Source of the DNA: Mesostigma viride
Lineage: Eukaryota; Streptophyta; Mesostigmatophyceae; Mesostigmatales; Mesostigmataceae
Direction: 5' to 3'
Assembly: GCA_009746045.1 (NCBI GenBank)
Contig: RPFO01001377.1
Span: 1-64,000, forward strand
Length of the DNA: 64,000 nt
Shown: positions 1-10,702 of the stretch, piece after piece
Position numbering within the stretch: the stretch's first letter is position 1
How the letters are laid out: the number at the start of each line of letters is the position of its first letter
The notes under the pieces: generated by a model
Told to the model about the DNA's origin: nothing
Seen by the model: the letters and a program-made list of their open reading frames with translations, nothing else
Databases searched by the model: none
Position numbers and translations under genes: made by a program

Positions 1-210
1 GCGGCCGACCTCCCTTGACTCAACAGTTTCTTGCCGGAAAGAATACAGGGGCTTCACGCCAAAATTCTTACAATGCAGGATCGCCATTTCAACAACTTTA
101 TCATTATTGTCCGCCATGAATAATTTGTGTTCACGACGGGCATCATGCTGGCTAGTGACTACCATCGCCCGTGGCTTGCGGGGAATGGAGCAGGCGAGCT
201 GGCGCGCCAT
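1..210 (-). CDS. 5' part of an unidentified protein gene, cut by the window edge
   Basis: An ATG at 210-208 on the minus strand opens a stop-free frame of 70 codons to position 1, continuing outside the window. The frame is open back to about 246, after a TAA at 249-247. Composition is ordinary and non-repetitive, unlike everything to its right. Residues about 37-70 include AILHCKNFGVKPLYSF followed by charged residues and loosely resemble the first helix and strand of a double-stranded-RNA-binding domain; this is a weak visual resemblance, not an identification. The satellite array begins at 268, only 58 bp upstream of the ATG, so the array either sits in the promoter or has replaced upstream exons. 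The gene could also belong to a mobile element. Confidence 0.5.
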   Translation of the reverse strand, partial: MARQLACSIPRKPRAMVVTSQHDARREHKLFMADNNDKVVEMAILHCKNFGVKPLYSFRQETVESREVGR

Positions 211-267
211 GAAAAATTTTGAAGTTAGTTCGTCAGCACAATCGTCTTATGTATAGTAGGTACCCTA
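211..267. other. Unique flank between coding frame and array
   Basis: This stretch is not satellite. It holds TAGTAGG and CTAGAC next to the array start, faintly resembling the unit-end motif, and an in-frame stop upstream of the minus-strand ATG. No promoter element was recognised. Confidence 0.5.
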
Positions 268-277
268 GACAAGAAAA

Positions 278-317
278 AAGTGGGGGAGGGGGGGCTATCG
301 CCCCCCCTCCCCGACTT
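278..317. other. Opening hairpin of B1
   Basis: Inverted repeat with a 13-bp perfect core (GGGGAGGGGGGGC against its complement), a TATC loop, and an outer AAGT/ACTT extension across one mismatch. On the minus strand it is followed by a run of six T. Confidence 0.9.
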
Positions 318-1346
318 GAGAGGACGTGACTCGCCGCTAGCGGCCCAGAGGCCGATAGTCGACCTTCTGGGCGCCAACCGCACCGGCCCGCGCGACGCGC
401 CAAGACCCTTCCCCGGAGGACGCGCGAGCGGACGATTCCGACCGGGACGAACCGCCGCCGTGCGCCACGCGCAACGGACCCTTCCCCGTGAACACCGTGG
501 AAGCTCTCCGAGCGTGAGATACTTGGAAATTTCGTCACGTTCGTATCGAAAATGAAATTTCTGACAAATTTGTCAGCTCGGACAGAACCACAATGAATTT
601 CCAGGTAAATAGGTGTACGTTTATTCCAAACAACCACAATGAATTTCAGCATACCATTCGATACAACAATGATATTTCGGCGTCGCATACTTGGAAATTT
701 CGTTACGTTCGTATCGCCAGTGAAATTCTGACAAATTTTATCCTGAACTATTTCGCATCATAACATGACTCCGTTGGGAGATCATCATGTAGCACTGGCT
801 AACATATTCCCTTGCTGGATGGATGGAGGTAGGTGAAGACTTAAACCTTTTTGAATGACCTTATTTGTCTAATTGTAATTGCCTAGCACAGTCTACCTAG
901 AGGAGGGCCCTGATTGGCACAATTGTGGCCATGTACGTAATTATGCTACATGTCGTACATGATCTCCCAACTAGTCATGTTATAATTTAATTTCATTTTA
1001 ATGCTAGCATGTCTTGTTGCATGCCCTCAAAGCTAAAATTGTTTATCACATGCAGAGAGAGCCCGCACAATGAATTTCAGCGTACCATTCATTAATTAAT
1101 TATACCATGCGATATACTTTACAGATATTTCGCTGTCAAATACTTCGAAATTTGGGTACTGCTTTTTGCAAGCCAGCCATAAGGACCAAACACTCCCATG
1201 CAAACTCCCATTTTCATCATTAATTAATATTCATTGAGTGGCAATCCTTTCATTCCTTTGTTCACACATGCACCATCCGTCATTCCCATTATTAAATTGA
1301 AAAAATTAAATCATAGCATGACTCCGTGGTGCCCACTATGACTTCA

Positions 1347-2672
1347 TGGGGGGGGCTGGCATGCTTGTGTGGGTGTGGGGGGGCCTCGCATGCGTGCGTG
1401 GGTGTGGGGGGGGCTCGCATGCGTGCGTGGGTGTGGGGGGGAGTGGCATGCATGCGTGGGTGTGGTGGGGGGCTGCCATGCATGCGTGGGGTTAGGGGGT
1501 GGCTGGCACGCGTGTGTGGGTTCGTGGGGTGGCTGCCATGCGTGCGTGGGTGTGTGGGGTGGCTGGCATGTGTACGTGGGTGTGGGGGGTGGCTGGCATG
1601 CATAAGTGGGTTTGTGATGGGCTGGCATGTGTGCGTGGGTTGGTGGGGTGGCTGGCATGCATGCGTGCATGTGGGGGGTCGCTGGCATGCATGCGTGGGT
1701 TTGTGGGGTAGCTGGCATGCAGGCGTGGGTGTGGGAGGGGCTGGCATGCATGCGTGGGTGTGGGGGATGGCTGGCATGCATGCCTGCATGTGGGGTGGGG
1801 CTGGCATGCGTGCGTGGGTGTGTGGGGGGGCTCGCATGCGTGCGTGGGTGTGTGGGGGGGCTCGCATGCGTGCGTGGGTGTGGGGGGGAGTGGCATGCAT
1901 GCGTGGGTGTGGTGGGGGGCTGCCATGCATGCGTGGGGTTAGGGGGGGCTGGCACGCGTGTGTGGGTTCGTGGGGTGGCTGCCATGCGTGCGTGGGTGTG
2001 TGGGGTGGCCGGCATGCGTACGTGGGTGTGGGGGGTGGCTGGCATGCATAAGTGGGTTTGTGATGGGCTGGCATGCGTGCGTGGGTTGGTGGGGTGGCTT
2101 GCATGCATGCGTGCATGTGGGGGGTCGCTGGCATGCATGCGTGGGTTTGTGGGGTAGCTGGCATGCGGGCGTGGGTGTGGGAGGGGCTGGCATGCATGCG
2201 TGGGTGTGGGGGGTGGCTGGCATGCATGCCTGCATGTGGGGTAGGGCTGGCATGCGTGCGTGGGTGTGGGGGGGGCTGCCATGCGTGTGTCGGGGGGCTG
2301 GCATGCGTGGGTGGTTGGCGGGGGGAGTGGCATGCATGCGTGGGTGTGGTGGGGAGCTGCCATGCATGCGTGGTTTTAAGGGGGGGCTGGCACGCGTGCG
2401 TGGGTTCGTGGGGTGGCTGCCATGCGTGCGTGGGGGTGGGGGGTGGCTGGCATGCGTAAGTGGCTGTGGGGGTTGCTGGAATGCATAAGTGGGTTGTGGG
2501 GTGGCTGGCATGCGTGCGTGGGTGTGGGGGTGGCTGGCATGCGTGCGTGGATTGGTGGGGTGGCTGGCATGCATGCGGGCATGTGGGGGGTGGCTGGAAT
2601 CCATGCGTGGGTTTGTGGGGTATAGCTAACATGTGTGCGTGGGTGTGGGAGGGGCTGGCATGCATGCGTTGG
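1347..2672 (+). repeat. G-rich minisatellite of B1
   Basis: About 1.33 kb of 27-30 bp repeats, core GGCTGGCATGCRTGCGTGGG followed by TGTGGGGG. The G-run varies from four to nine, which changes repeat length and breaks any reading frame. Variant repeats recur in a fixed order: GAGTGGCATGC occurs at 1441, 1888 and 2325, giving a higher-order period of 437-447 bp. Confidence 0.95.
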
Positions 2673-2682
2673 TTGACATGCC

Positions 2683-3600
2683 ATGGATGAAAAACGCCAA
2701 GAAGAGTATATGGCCCCGCTGCCACCAAAAATCACCTGGTTGATCAACCAAGGGGATAGCCTGCACAGTGAGACACAAACACAGCAGACCCAGCAAAGCA
2801 AAATTCAGGTTGTAAGCGAGTGGAGATTACTTTTGACATGCTTGATGAAGAAATATATAACACACCTTCTATTGTCACACCTTCTATAAACAAATGGTTG
2901 ATTGATCACCTTATACACCACGTAAACATGCTACCAGACGCGCTCTTCAGTCCAGTCAAAATCCACGTGCGAAGCAAGTCAGCTTACGCAGAAAGCACCA
3001 TGAATGTCAGCCAGTACAGCAGTAAATGACGCCCCAAACCCGTGACCAGGCAAGCATCCAGAGGGGCTTTCACCGCCCAGTATATTCCAGAAAAAAGCAT
3101 CACAGATCCTTGGGCAACGGACGTTCACACAGGACATGCGAAGGACCATGAAGATGGCGTCCTGCACGGCTAAGAAAATAAAACGCAGACCCTTGCTACG
3201 CTATGTCTTTGCTGCGACTAGGTGGATTCGGCGAAATGGAAAGAACGCAACCATGAAAATGCATCAGAAAGAGAGCAGGTACTACCCCGGTCATCGAAAC
3301 AAACGCCTCACCATCGGCATCGCCGGTTACGTCCCGTGGCAAAAAATCCAGCGTTCTTTCCAATATGATGTGGCGACAGCAGAAGCTCGTTGGCCACACC
3401 CCAAGCCTTCCACGAACAGCAAACTGATTTCACTAGGCACCCAATACGTAAAGCAGTTAAGCATGATACTACAATACCTAAATCTACAACGACATTCCAT
3501 TTCCAGGTCGCCATAGCGACACGGACCTCTCCCACGCAGGTATCACTCCGTTGACGCACCTCCAGCTCATAAAATTTCGCACTTGCTCTTCAAACATAAA
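2683..3600 (+). pseudogene. Decayed coding-like module of B1
   Basis: Three overlapping frames carry pieces of one apparent protein. The first (2683-2889) has MAPLPPKITWLINQ and DSLHSETQTQQTQQSK. The second (2820-3029) has MLDEEIYNTPS and SPVKIHVRSKSAY. The third (3136-3516, 126 residues) has PLLRYVFAATRWIR and YVPWQKIQRSFQY. The same segments appear in one frame in D1 (SPVKTHVQSKAAY, LLVRYVHAATKKIR), so B1 looks frameshifted. A perfect 14-bp palindrome TGGTTGATCAACCA lies near 2737. No known domain was recognised. Confidence 0.5.
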
Positions 3601-3609
3601 ATTTTGACG

Positions 3610-3616
3610 TATAAAA
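3610..3616 (+). promoter_or_regulatory. TATA box of B1
   Basis: TATAAAA, followed 28-31 bases later by CATCCCAATTTT, a sequence shared with families A and D at the same spacing and the likely start region. Established knowledge: RNA polymerase II starts about 30 bases after a TATA box. Confidence 0.6.
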
Positions 3617-4410
3617 CCATGGCTGCGCATTCCCCATCCCAATTTTCTAGCCTACGTTGCCTGCCATCGCCAGCCAGCACAAGGAAAATTGCTCGCGCAG
3701 CACGTCACTTTGTTTTTCGCCCCGAGCATGCCGCACGCTTTGCCAATAATTCCCAGTTCCCACTGCCCAGCAAGACTTTTTTCCATGCGATTATACCATG
3801 CGATATACTTTAGAGATATTTCGGTGGAAGATACTTGGAAATTTCGTTACGTTCGTATTTCCATTGAAAATGTGCCAAATTTCGGCCTGAACTATTTCAC
3901 CCCACCCTGACTGAACGCCAGTTCGGCTCTGAACCTTCCACCCGTCCTGCAAATTTGATCCATCCGTTCAGAAAATCGCATTCCATTCACGTTGTGGCCC
4001 TAACCTCGAGCGCGTAATTCGAAACGGCGTGCACCGGTTGGTCCCCTTGTCCAAAGTGGTGCAACGGGAAACACTGAAAAGTTTGAGGAGAGATCCATTC
4101 GCCAGTAGCTTGTTTGACGTTTAAAAGAGTCAACGCGCCGTAATTCCTGAGGCCGCGCGGATTGGCGAGACGCCCCACCTGCCCGCAAAAGTCTGAACAT
4201 GTTCAGCGTTTCAGCACCCGTTCAGACTTCCTGAGACTCGATCTCCAAGGTTTGGGGATTTTCTTTGTACTACGCCGATTGGCCATCTCGCAACGGTCCT
4301 GGACGTCGTCCGCTCCCGCGCTAGGGGGCGCGGGGGACGGCCCCACCTTCGGCCTACGGCCGCGGCCAAAGTTTTCGGGCGTCATAAATCGTAGTTACTA
4401 GTAGGGGACT

Positions 4411-4435
4411 AGTGGGGGGGCCAAGGCCCCCCACT
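4411..4435. other. Opening hairpin of A1
   Basis: AGTGGGGGGGCC, loop AA, GGCCCCCCACT: an 11-bp stem with one bulged G. Followed by a run of T (4435-4439), so it has the shape of an intrinsic terminator on the plus strand. Confidence 0.85.
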
Positions 4436-5003
4436 TTTTCGGACGCACTACGCCACCAGGGGCCCTGAGGCCCCCGCCGAAAGCTTCGACCCGCCGGGTT
4501 GAGCCCGCCGACCGGCCCGGCCCCTACGCCGGGGGGCGAACGCTCGGCGGCCTTCCTTTGGGGGCTTCCCATCGCGCGCGCTCGCGCCGGCCTGCCGCAC
4601 CGTCGATCCCACGCTCCGTCCCTCACGGGCACGTCCAGCACGCGTCGTACTACTAGTACATCAACCCAATCCGAATAGTACTGTACATCGTGAGACGTCG
4701 CCTTTCATTGCATGCAAGTATTTCCTTACTCATTACTTCCTAACAACTGGAACTCACAATGAAGCTATGCCATGCAGGACACAATGTGGGTACCGCTTTT
4801 TGCAAGCGGCAGCCATAACGACCAAACACTCCCATGCAAACTCCCATGTTGATCATTCATTAATATTCATTGAGTGGCAATCCTTTGTAAACACATGCAC
4901 CATCGGTCATGCCCACAATGACTTCATGTAGACAAAGTTTTGTACATGACTCGACAGTGCCCTTGAGCGCGACCGTGGGGTGCGGCAGGCCAGCCCTGTC
5001 CGT

Positions 5004-6335
5004 TCGTGGGTGTGGTGGGCAGCTACCATGCATGCGTGGGTTTAGGGGGGGGGCTGGCATGCGTATGTGGGTGTGGGGGTGGCTGGCATGCACGTGCATG
5101 TGGGGGGTGGCTGTCATGCATGCGTGCATGTGGGGGGTGGCTGGCATGCATGCGTGGGTTTGTGGGGGGGTGGCATGCGTGCGTGGGTGTGGGGGTGGCT
5201 GGCATGCGTGCATGGGTTTGTGGAGTGGCTAGCATGCATGCGTGGGTGTGGGGGGGAGCTGCCATGGACACATGTGGGCCGCCCGGGCGGGGCAGGCTGG
5301 CATGCATGCGTGGGTGTGGGGGGGGCGGTGTGCGTACGTTGGTGACGGGGGTGGCTGGCATGCATAAGTGGGTTTGTGGGGTGGCTGGCATGCATGCGTG
5401 CATGTGGGGGGGTCTGGCACGCGTGTATGGGTTTGGGGGGGGGCTGGCATGCATGCGTGTGTGTGTGTGGGGGGTGACATAAGTGCGTGGGTGTGGGGGT
5501 GGCTGGCATGCGTGCCTGGGTTTGGGGGTGGGCTGCCATGCGTGCGTGGGTTTAGGGGGGGCTGGCATGCGTGCCTGGGTTCGTGGGGTGGGCTGCCATG
5601 CGTGCGTGGGTGTGGGGGGTGGCTGGCATGCGTACGTGGGTGTGGGGGTGGCTTGCATGCACGTGCATGTGGGGGGTGGCTGGCATGCATGCGTGGGCTC
5701 GTGGGGTGGCTGGCATGCGTGCGTGGGTGTGGGGGTGGCTGGCATGCGTGCATGGGTTTGTGGGGTGGCTGGAATGCAAGCATGCATGTGGGGGGGGCTT
5801 GTTTGCATGTGGGGTGGCTGGCAAGCATGCGTGCATGTGGGGGTTGGCTGGCATGCGTGCGTGGGTTTGGGGGGCGGCTGCCATGCGTGCGTGGGTGTGG
5901 GGAGGGGCTGGCATGCATGCATGCATGTGGGGGGGCTGGCATCCAAGCGTGGGTTTGTGGGGTGGCTGGCATGCATGCGTACATGAGGGGGGGGCTGGCA
6001 TGCGTGCGTGGGTGTGGGGGGGGCGTAGGTGGGTATGGGGGTGGCTGGCATGCGTGCGTGGGTGTGGGGGGGAGTGGCATGCATGCGTGGGTGTGGTGGG
6101 GGGCTGCCATGCATGCGTGGCTTGAGGGGGGGGCTGGCATGCGTGCCTGGGTTCGTGGGGTGGCTGCCATGCGTGCGTGGGTGTGGGGGGTGGCTGGCAT
6201 GCGTACGTGGGTGTGGGGGGTGGCTGGCATGCGTGCATGGGTTTGTGGGGGGGGGGGGGGTGGCATGCGTGCGTGGGCATGGGGGTGGCTTGCATGCTAC
6301 GTGGGTTGGTGGGGTGCCTGGCATGCATAAGTGGG
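5004..6335 (+). repeat. G-rich minisatellite of A1
   Basis: About 1.33 kb of the same 27-30 bp repeat in its A-type arrangement. It includes the diagnostic segment GTACGTTGGTGACGGGGGTG (5334-5353) and repeats with CATGCACGTGCATG. Confidence 0.95.
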
Positions 6336-6590
6336 CCCGCGGTGCCCCTGATTGCTGTCTGGCCCCTAATCATGTGGATGTGGCTGACTGCCTGCCCTCC
6401 TGTTTTCCCCATCCCCAAACCCCATGCCGCAAGGCTCGTAGCTCAAGCCCCATGGCTCATGCCCCATGGCCCTTGCCTGCCAGCCTACCTGTGCTGCATA
6501 CCCTTGCAGCCTTTCCTGCCTCGCCTGGCCTGGCCTGCCCTGACCTCTCTGCCCTCCCGCCCGCCCATGCGGTCCGTTGCCACGGATGGA
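6336..6590 (+). repeat. C-rich block of A1
   Basis: About 255 bp with strong C excess, starting GCCCGCGGTGCCCCTG. It reverses the G skew of the adjoining minisatellite. It aligns by eye with the C-rich blocks of D1, sharing GTGCCCCTG, CTGGCC, ATGTGGATGTGGCTG-like and GCCAGCCT segments. Family B lacks it. Confidence 0.85.
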
Positions 6591-7500
6591 AAATGAGAAT
6601 AAAACCAATATGGCCCCACTGGCACCACAAATCACCTGGTTGGTCAACCAAGGGGATAGCCTGCACAATGAGACAGGAACACAGCAGACCCAGCAAAGCA
6701 AGATTCAGGTTGTAAGCCAGTGGAGATTACTTTTGACATGCTTGATGAAGAAATATAAAACACCTTCTACTGTCACACCTTCTATCAAGGAGACAACCAG
6801 TTCTATGAACAAATGGTTGATTGATCACCTTATACACCACGTAAACATGTTACCAGACGCGCTCTTCAGCCCAGTGAAAATCCACGCGCGAAGCAAGGCA
6901 GATTATCTTACGCAGTAAGCACCATGAATGGCATCCACTACAGCAGTAAATGACGCCCTAAACTCATGACCAGGCAAGCATCCACAGGGGCTTTCACCGC
7001 CCAGTATATTCCAGAAAAAAGCATCACAGATCCTCTGGCAACGGACGTTGACACGGGAAACCCGAAGGACCATGAAGATGGCGTCCTGCACGGCTAAGAA
7101 AATGAAACGCAGACCCTTGCTACGCTATGTCTTCGCTGCGACTAGGTGAATTCGGCCCAATGGAAACAACGCAACCGAGGAAACGCATCAGAAAGAGAGC
7201 AGGCACTAGCCCGGTCATCGAAACAAACGACTCACCATCGGCATCGCCAGCGTACGTCCCGTGGCAACAAATCCAGCGTTCATTCCAATATTGTGTAACG
7301 ACAACAGACACTCGTCGGCCACACCCACGCCTTCAACGGCTAGCAAACTGATTTCACTAGGCACCCAATACGTCAAGCAAAGAAGCACGATAGCATAATA
7401 CCTAAATCTACAACGACATTCCATTTCCAGGTCGCTAGCTATCGCAGCAGGCCATAGCGCCCCGAACCTCTCCCACACACGTGACTGCCCACCGACGGCC
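6591..7500 (+). pseudogene. Decayed coding-like module of A1
   Basis: An open frame from ATG 6586 to 6918 includes APQITWLVNQGDSLHNET and SPVKIHARSKADYLTQ. After a stop, a second frame gives AFTAQYIPEKSITDPLA, comparable to AFPAQPVPEESNTDNVA in D1. A third frame near 7127-7351 gives YVPWQQIQRSFQY. The shift between frames argues for decay or for frame-independent conservation of the DNA. Confidence 0.5.
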
Positions 7501-7552
7501 AGCCAGATCAGAAACAATTCAAAGGTACGCATCGAAATGGAACATTGAACGC

Positions 7553-7559
7553 TATAAAA
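7553..7559 (+). promoter_or_regulatory. TATA box of A1
   Basis: GCTATAAAAGC, then CCATCCCCAATTTTC beginning 26 bases later. The preceding 50 bp are conserved in all A units. Confidence 0.6.
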
Positions 7560-8490
7560 GCAATGCCCACGCATTGTCCATCCCCAATTTTCCAGGCAGC
7601 GTTGACCGCCATCCCCAGCCAGCAGGAATTAAGTGCTCTCGCAGCATGCCCCCTTTCCCCCTCCAAGACCTGGTTTATGCACGTTCGATTGCTTGGGCGC
7701 GTCCAGGCGGTCCAGCACCGCGTACTACCCACTTGAAAATCCTCCCAAGTCATTTTTTCCCTGCTTGCTAAGTACGGGATCTGGCACTAATTCGTCCAGC
7801 AAGCATCATACTACTCTCCACTCCTCCAACTCAAAATTTGCGTATAATTTTAGAGTAAATATCAGTCAGACCACGTTCAGACTGTAGCTTCGGTCTGAAC
7901 CGAAAAGTGATGCGAAAACACTCAGTGAAACGGTTTCTGAACGAAATGCCGACAACAAAACGGCCGTAACGCCCAAAATTTCACGGTTTCTAAACATTTT
8001 TTGAACGGTTTCGAAACAGTTTCTGAACGCTCCGTCGAACTGACGCACTGAACGCTACGAATTTTTGGACGGCGCCCTCTCGGCCAAGCGATGGGCCCAG
8101 TAGCCGAAGTTGATCGCCGCAAGGCATGGGATGTTTGAAGATGTTCAGGTTCGCGCCAAAAGTATAACGGCCGCGCAACAATCCGACATCGTGCCGGGTT
8201 CCGTATTTTTATCTGGCCGCGGCCATTGGCTGGCCTCCCACCTGCCCGCAAAAGTGCTGAACCGGATCTGGACAAAACCGCCATTTCAGGCCCGTTCAGA
8301 AAGGTGGACACTCGATCTGCCTAGTTTGCCACTTTTCGGGCAACTGCTCCGATTGGGCGCCACCGCGGATCCCCGGATCGCCCTGACTATCGGCCGCCCT
8401 GCGCTCGCGGTTTTCGTACGGGCCACTTTTCGGGCCTCACGGTTCGCCAAACTTTTGCGTTGGGGTTAATCGTAGTCACTAGAGGGGACT

Positions 8491-8514
8491 AGTGGGGGGC
8501 CAAGGCCCCCCACT
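8491..8514. other. Opening hairpin of A2
   Basis: A perfect 11-bp stem with a 2-base AA loop, followed by ATTCGG instead of a T-run. Confidence 0.9.
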
Positions 8515-9076
8515 TATTCGGACGCACTACGCCACCAGGGGCCCTGAGGCCCCCGCCGAAAGCTTCGACCCGCCGGGTTGAGCCCGCCGACCGGCCCGGC
8601 CCCTACGCCGGGGGGCGAACGCTCGGCGGCCTTCCTTTGCGGGCTTCCCATCGCGCGCGCTCGCGCCGGCCCGCCGCACCGTCGATCCCACGCTCCGTCC
8701 CTCACGGGCACGTCCAACACGCGTCGTACTACTAGTACATCAACCCAGTCCGAATAGTACTGTACATCGTGAGACGTCGCCGTTCATTGCATGCAAGTAT
8801 TTCCTTAATCAGTACTTCCTAACAACTGGAACTCACAATGCAGCTAAGCCATGCAGGACACAACGCTTTTGGCAAGCGGCAGCCATAACGACCAAACACT
8901 TCCATGCAAACTCCCATGTTCATCATTCATTATTATTCATTGAGTGGCAATCCTTTGTAAACACATGCACCAATTCGGTCATGCCCACTATGACTTCATG
9001 TAGACAATGTTTTGTACATGACTCGAAAGTGCCCTTGTGCGCGACCGTGGGGCGTGGCAGGCTAGCCCTCTCCATT

Positions 9077-10447
9077 CGTGGGTGTGGTGGGGAGCTGCCA
9101 TGCATGCGTGGGTTTAGGGGGTGGCTGGCATGCGTGCGTGGGTGTGGGGGGTGGCTGCCGTGCGTGCGTGGGTGTGGGGGGTGGCTGGCATGCGTACGTG
9201 GGTGTGGGGGGTGGCTAGCATGCACGTGCATGCGGGGGGTGGCTGGCATGCATGCGTGCATGTGGGGGGTGGCTGGCATGCATGCGTGGGTTTGTGGGGT
9301 GGCTGCCATGCGTGCGTGGGTGTGGGGGTGGCTGGCATGCGTATGTGGGTGTGGGGGGTGGCTAGCATGCACGTGCATGTGGGGGGTGGCTGTCATGCAT
9401 GCGTGCATGTGGGGGGTGGCTGGGATGCATGCGTGGGCTTGTGGGGGGCGTGGCATGCGTGCGTGGGTGTGGGGGTGGCTGGCATGCGTGCATGGGTTTG
9501 TGGGGTGGCTGGCATGCATGCATGGGTGTGGGCGGGAGCTGCCATGCACGCATGTGGGGCGGGGCAGGCTGGCATGCATGCGTGGGTGTGTGGGGGGACG
9601 GCATGCGTACGTTGGTGACGGGGGTGGCTGGCATGCATAAGTGGGTTTGTGGGGTGGCTGGCATGCATGCGTGCATGTGGGGGGGGCTGGCACGCGTGTG
9701 TGGGTTTGGGGGGGGCTGGCATGCATGCGTGTGTGTGGGGGGGGCTGACATAAGTGCGTGGGTGTGGGGGTGGCTGGCATGCGTGCCTGGGTTTGGGGGT
9801 GGGCTGCCATGCGTGCGTGGGTTTAGGGGGTGGCTGGCATGCGTGCCTGGGTTCGTAGGGTGGGCTGCCATGCGTGCGTGGGTGTGGGGGGTGGCTGGCA
9901 TGCGTACGTGGGTGTGGGGGGTGGCTGGCATCCATGCGTGCATGTGGGGGGTGGCTGGCATGCATGCGTGGGCTCGTGGGGTGGCTGGCATGCGTGCGTG
10001 GGTGTGGGGGGGGCTGGCATGCATGCATGCATGTGGGGGTGGCTGGCATGCGTGCGTGGGTTTGCGGGGTGGCTGGCATGCATGCGTGCATGAGGGGGGG
10101 GCTGGCATGCGTGCGTGGGTGTGGGGGGGGCGTACGTGGGTATGGGGGGTGGCTGGCATGCGTGCGTGGGTGTGGGGGGGAGTGGCATGCATGCGTGGGT
10201 GTGGTGGGGGGCTGCCATGCATGCGTGGGTTTAGGGGGGGCTGCCATGCGTGCCTGGGTTCGAGGGGTGGCTTCCATGCGTGCGTGGGTGTGGGGGTTGG
10301 CTGGCATGCGTACGTGGGTGTGGGGGGTGGCTGGCATGCATAAGTGGGTTTGTGTAAGGGGGGGGGGGTGGCTGGCATGCGTGCGTGGGCATGGGGGTGG
10401 CTGGCATGCGTGCGTGGGTTGGTGGGGTGCCTGGCATGCATAAGTGG
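9077..10447 (+). repeat. G-rich minisatellite of A2
   Basis: About 1.37 kb, A-type order, with the GTACGTTGGTGACGG marker near 9607. It ends in CATAAGTGGGCCCGCGG like most A arrays. Confidence 0.95.
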
Positions 10448-10702
10448 GCCCGCGGTGCCCCTGATTGCTGTCTGGCCCCTAATCATGTGGATGTGGCTGG
10501 CTGCCTGCCCTCCTGTTTGCCCCATCCCCAAACCCCATGCCGCAAGGCTCGTAGCTCAAGCCCCATGGCTCATGCCCCATGGCCCTTGCCTGCCAGCCTA
10601 CCTGTGCTGCATACCCTTGCAGCCTTTCCTGCCTCGCCTGGCCTGGCCTGCCCTGCCCTCTCTGCCCTCCCGCCCGCCCATGCGGTCCGTTGCCACGGAT
10701 GG
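10448..10702 (+). repeat. C-rich block of A2
   Basis: Nearly identical to the A1 block. Confidence 0.85.

Larger units (their letters stand above)
268..4406 (+). repeat. Macro-unit B1 (family B, 4,139 bp), first unit of the array
   Basis: Order: hairpin 278-317 and GC-rich head to about 520; AT-rich spacer about 521-1346; minisatellite 1347-2672; decayed coding module 2683-3600; TATA box 3610-3616; tail with GTTCAG/CTGAAC hexamers; anchor GACTCGATCT 4235-4244; family-B GC block to about 4385; end motif ATCGTAGTTACTAG 4388-4401. The spacer contains two copies of ACTTGGAAATTTCGT and the tail a further one. The C-rich block seen in family A is missing. The next unit is family A, so the first family switch lies at 4407. 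Confidence 0.9.
4407..8486 (+). repeat. Macro-unit A1 (family A, 4,080 bp)
   Basis: GC-rich head 4407 to about 4660, rich in CpG and alternating CGCGCG; AT-rich spacer to 5003; minisatellite 5004-6335; C-rich block 6336-6590; decayed coding module 6591-7500; TATA box 7553-7559; tail; anchor GGATGTTTG at 8129; ACTCGATCT near 8310; family-A GC block to about 8465; end motif ATCGTAGTCACTAG 8469-8482. Head and spacer have only local similarity to family B, but the module order is the same. Confidence 0.9.

Noticed and set aside
4388-4410. Helitron 3' end (CTAG after a hairpin)
   Set aside because: The end motif does finish in CTAG, but the strong hairpin lies after, not before, it, and no Rep/helicase sequence is present. 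Not excluded, but unsupported.
5004-6335. Telomeric repeat
   Set aside because: The G-rich repeat is 27-30 bp with internal CATGC segments and contains no short telomere-type repeat.
8514-8720. A 68-residue minus-strand frame in each family-A head
   Set aside because: GC-rich frame opposite no promoter, present only because the head is duplicated; not found in B or C heads.
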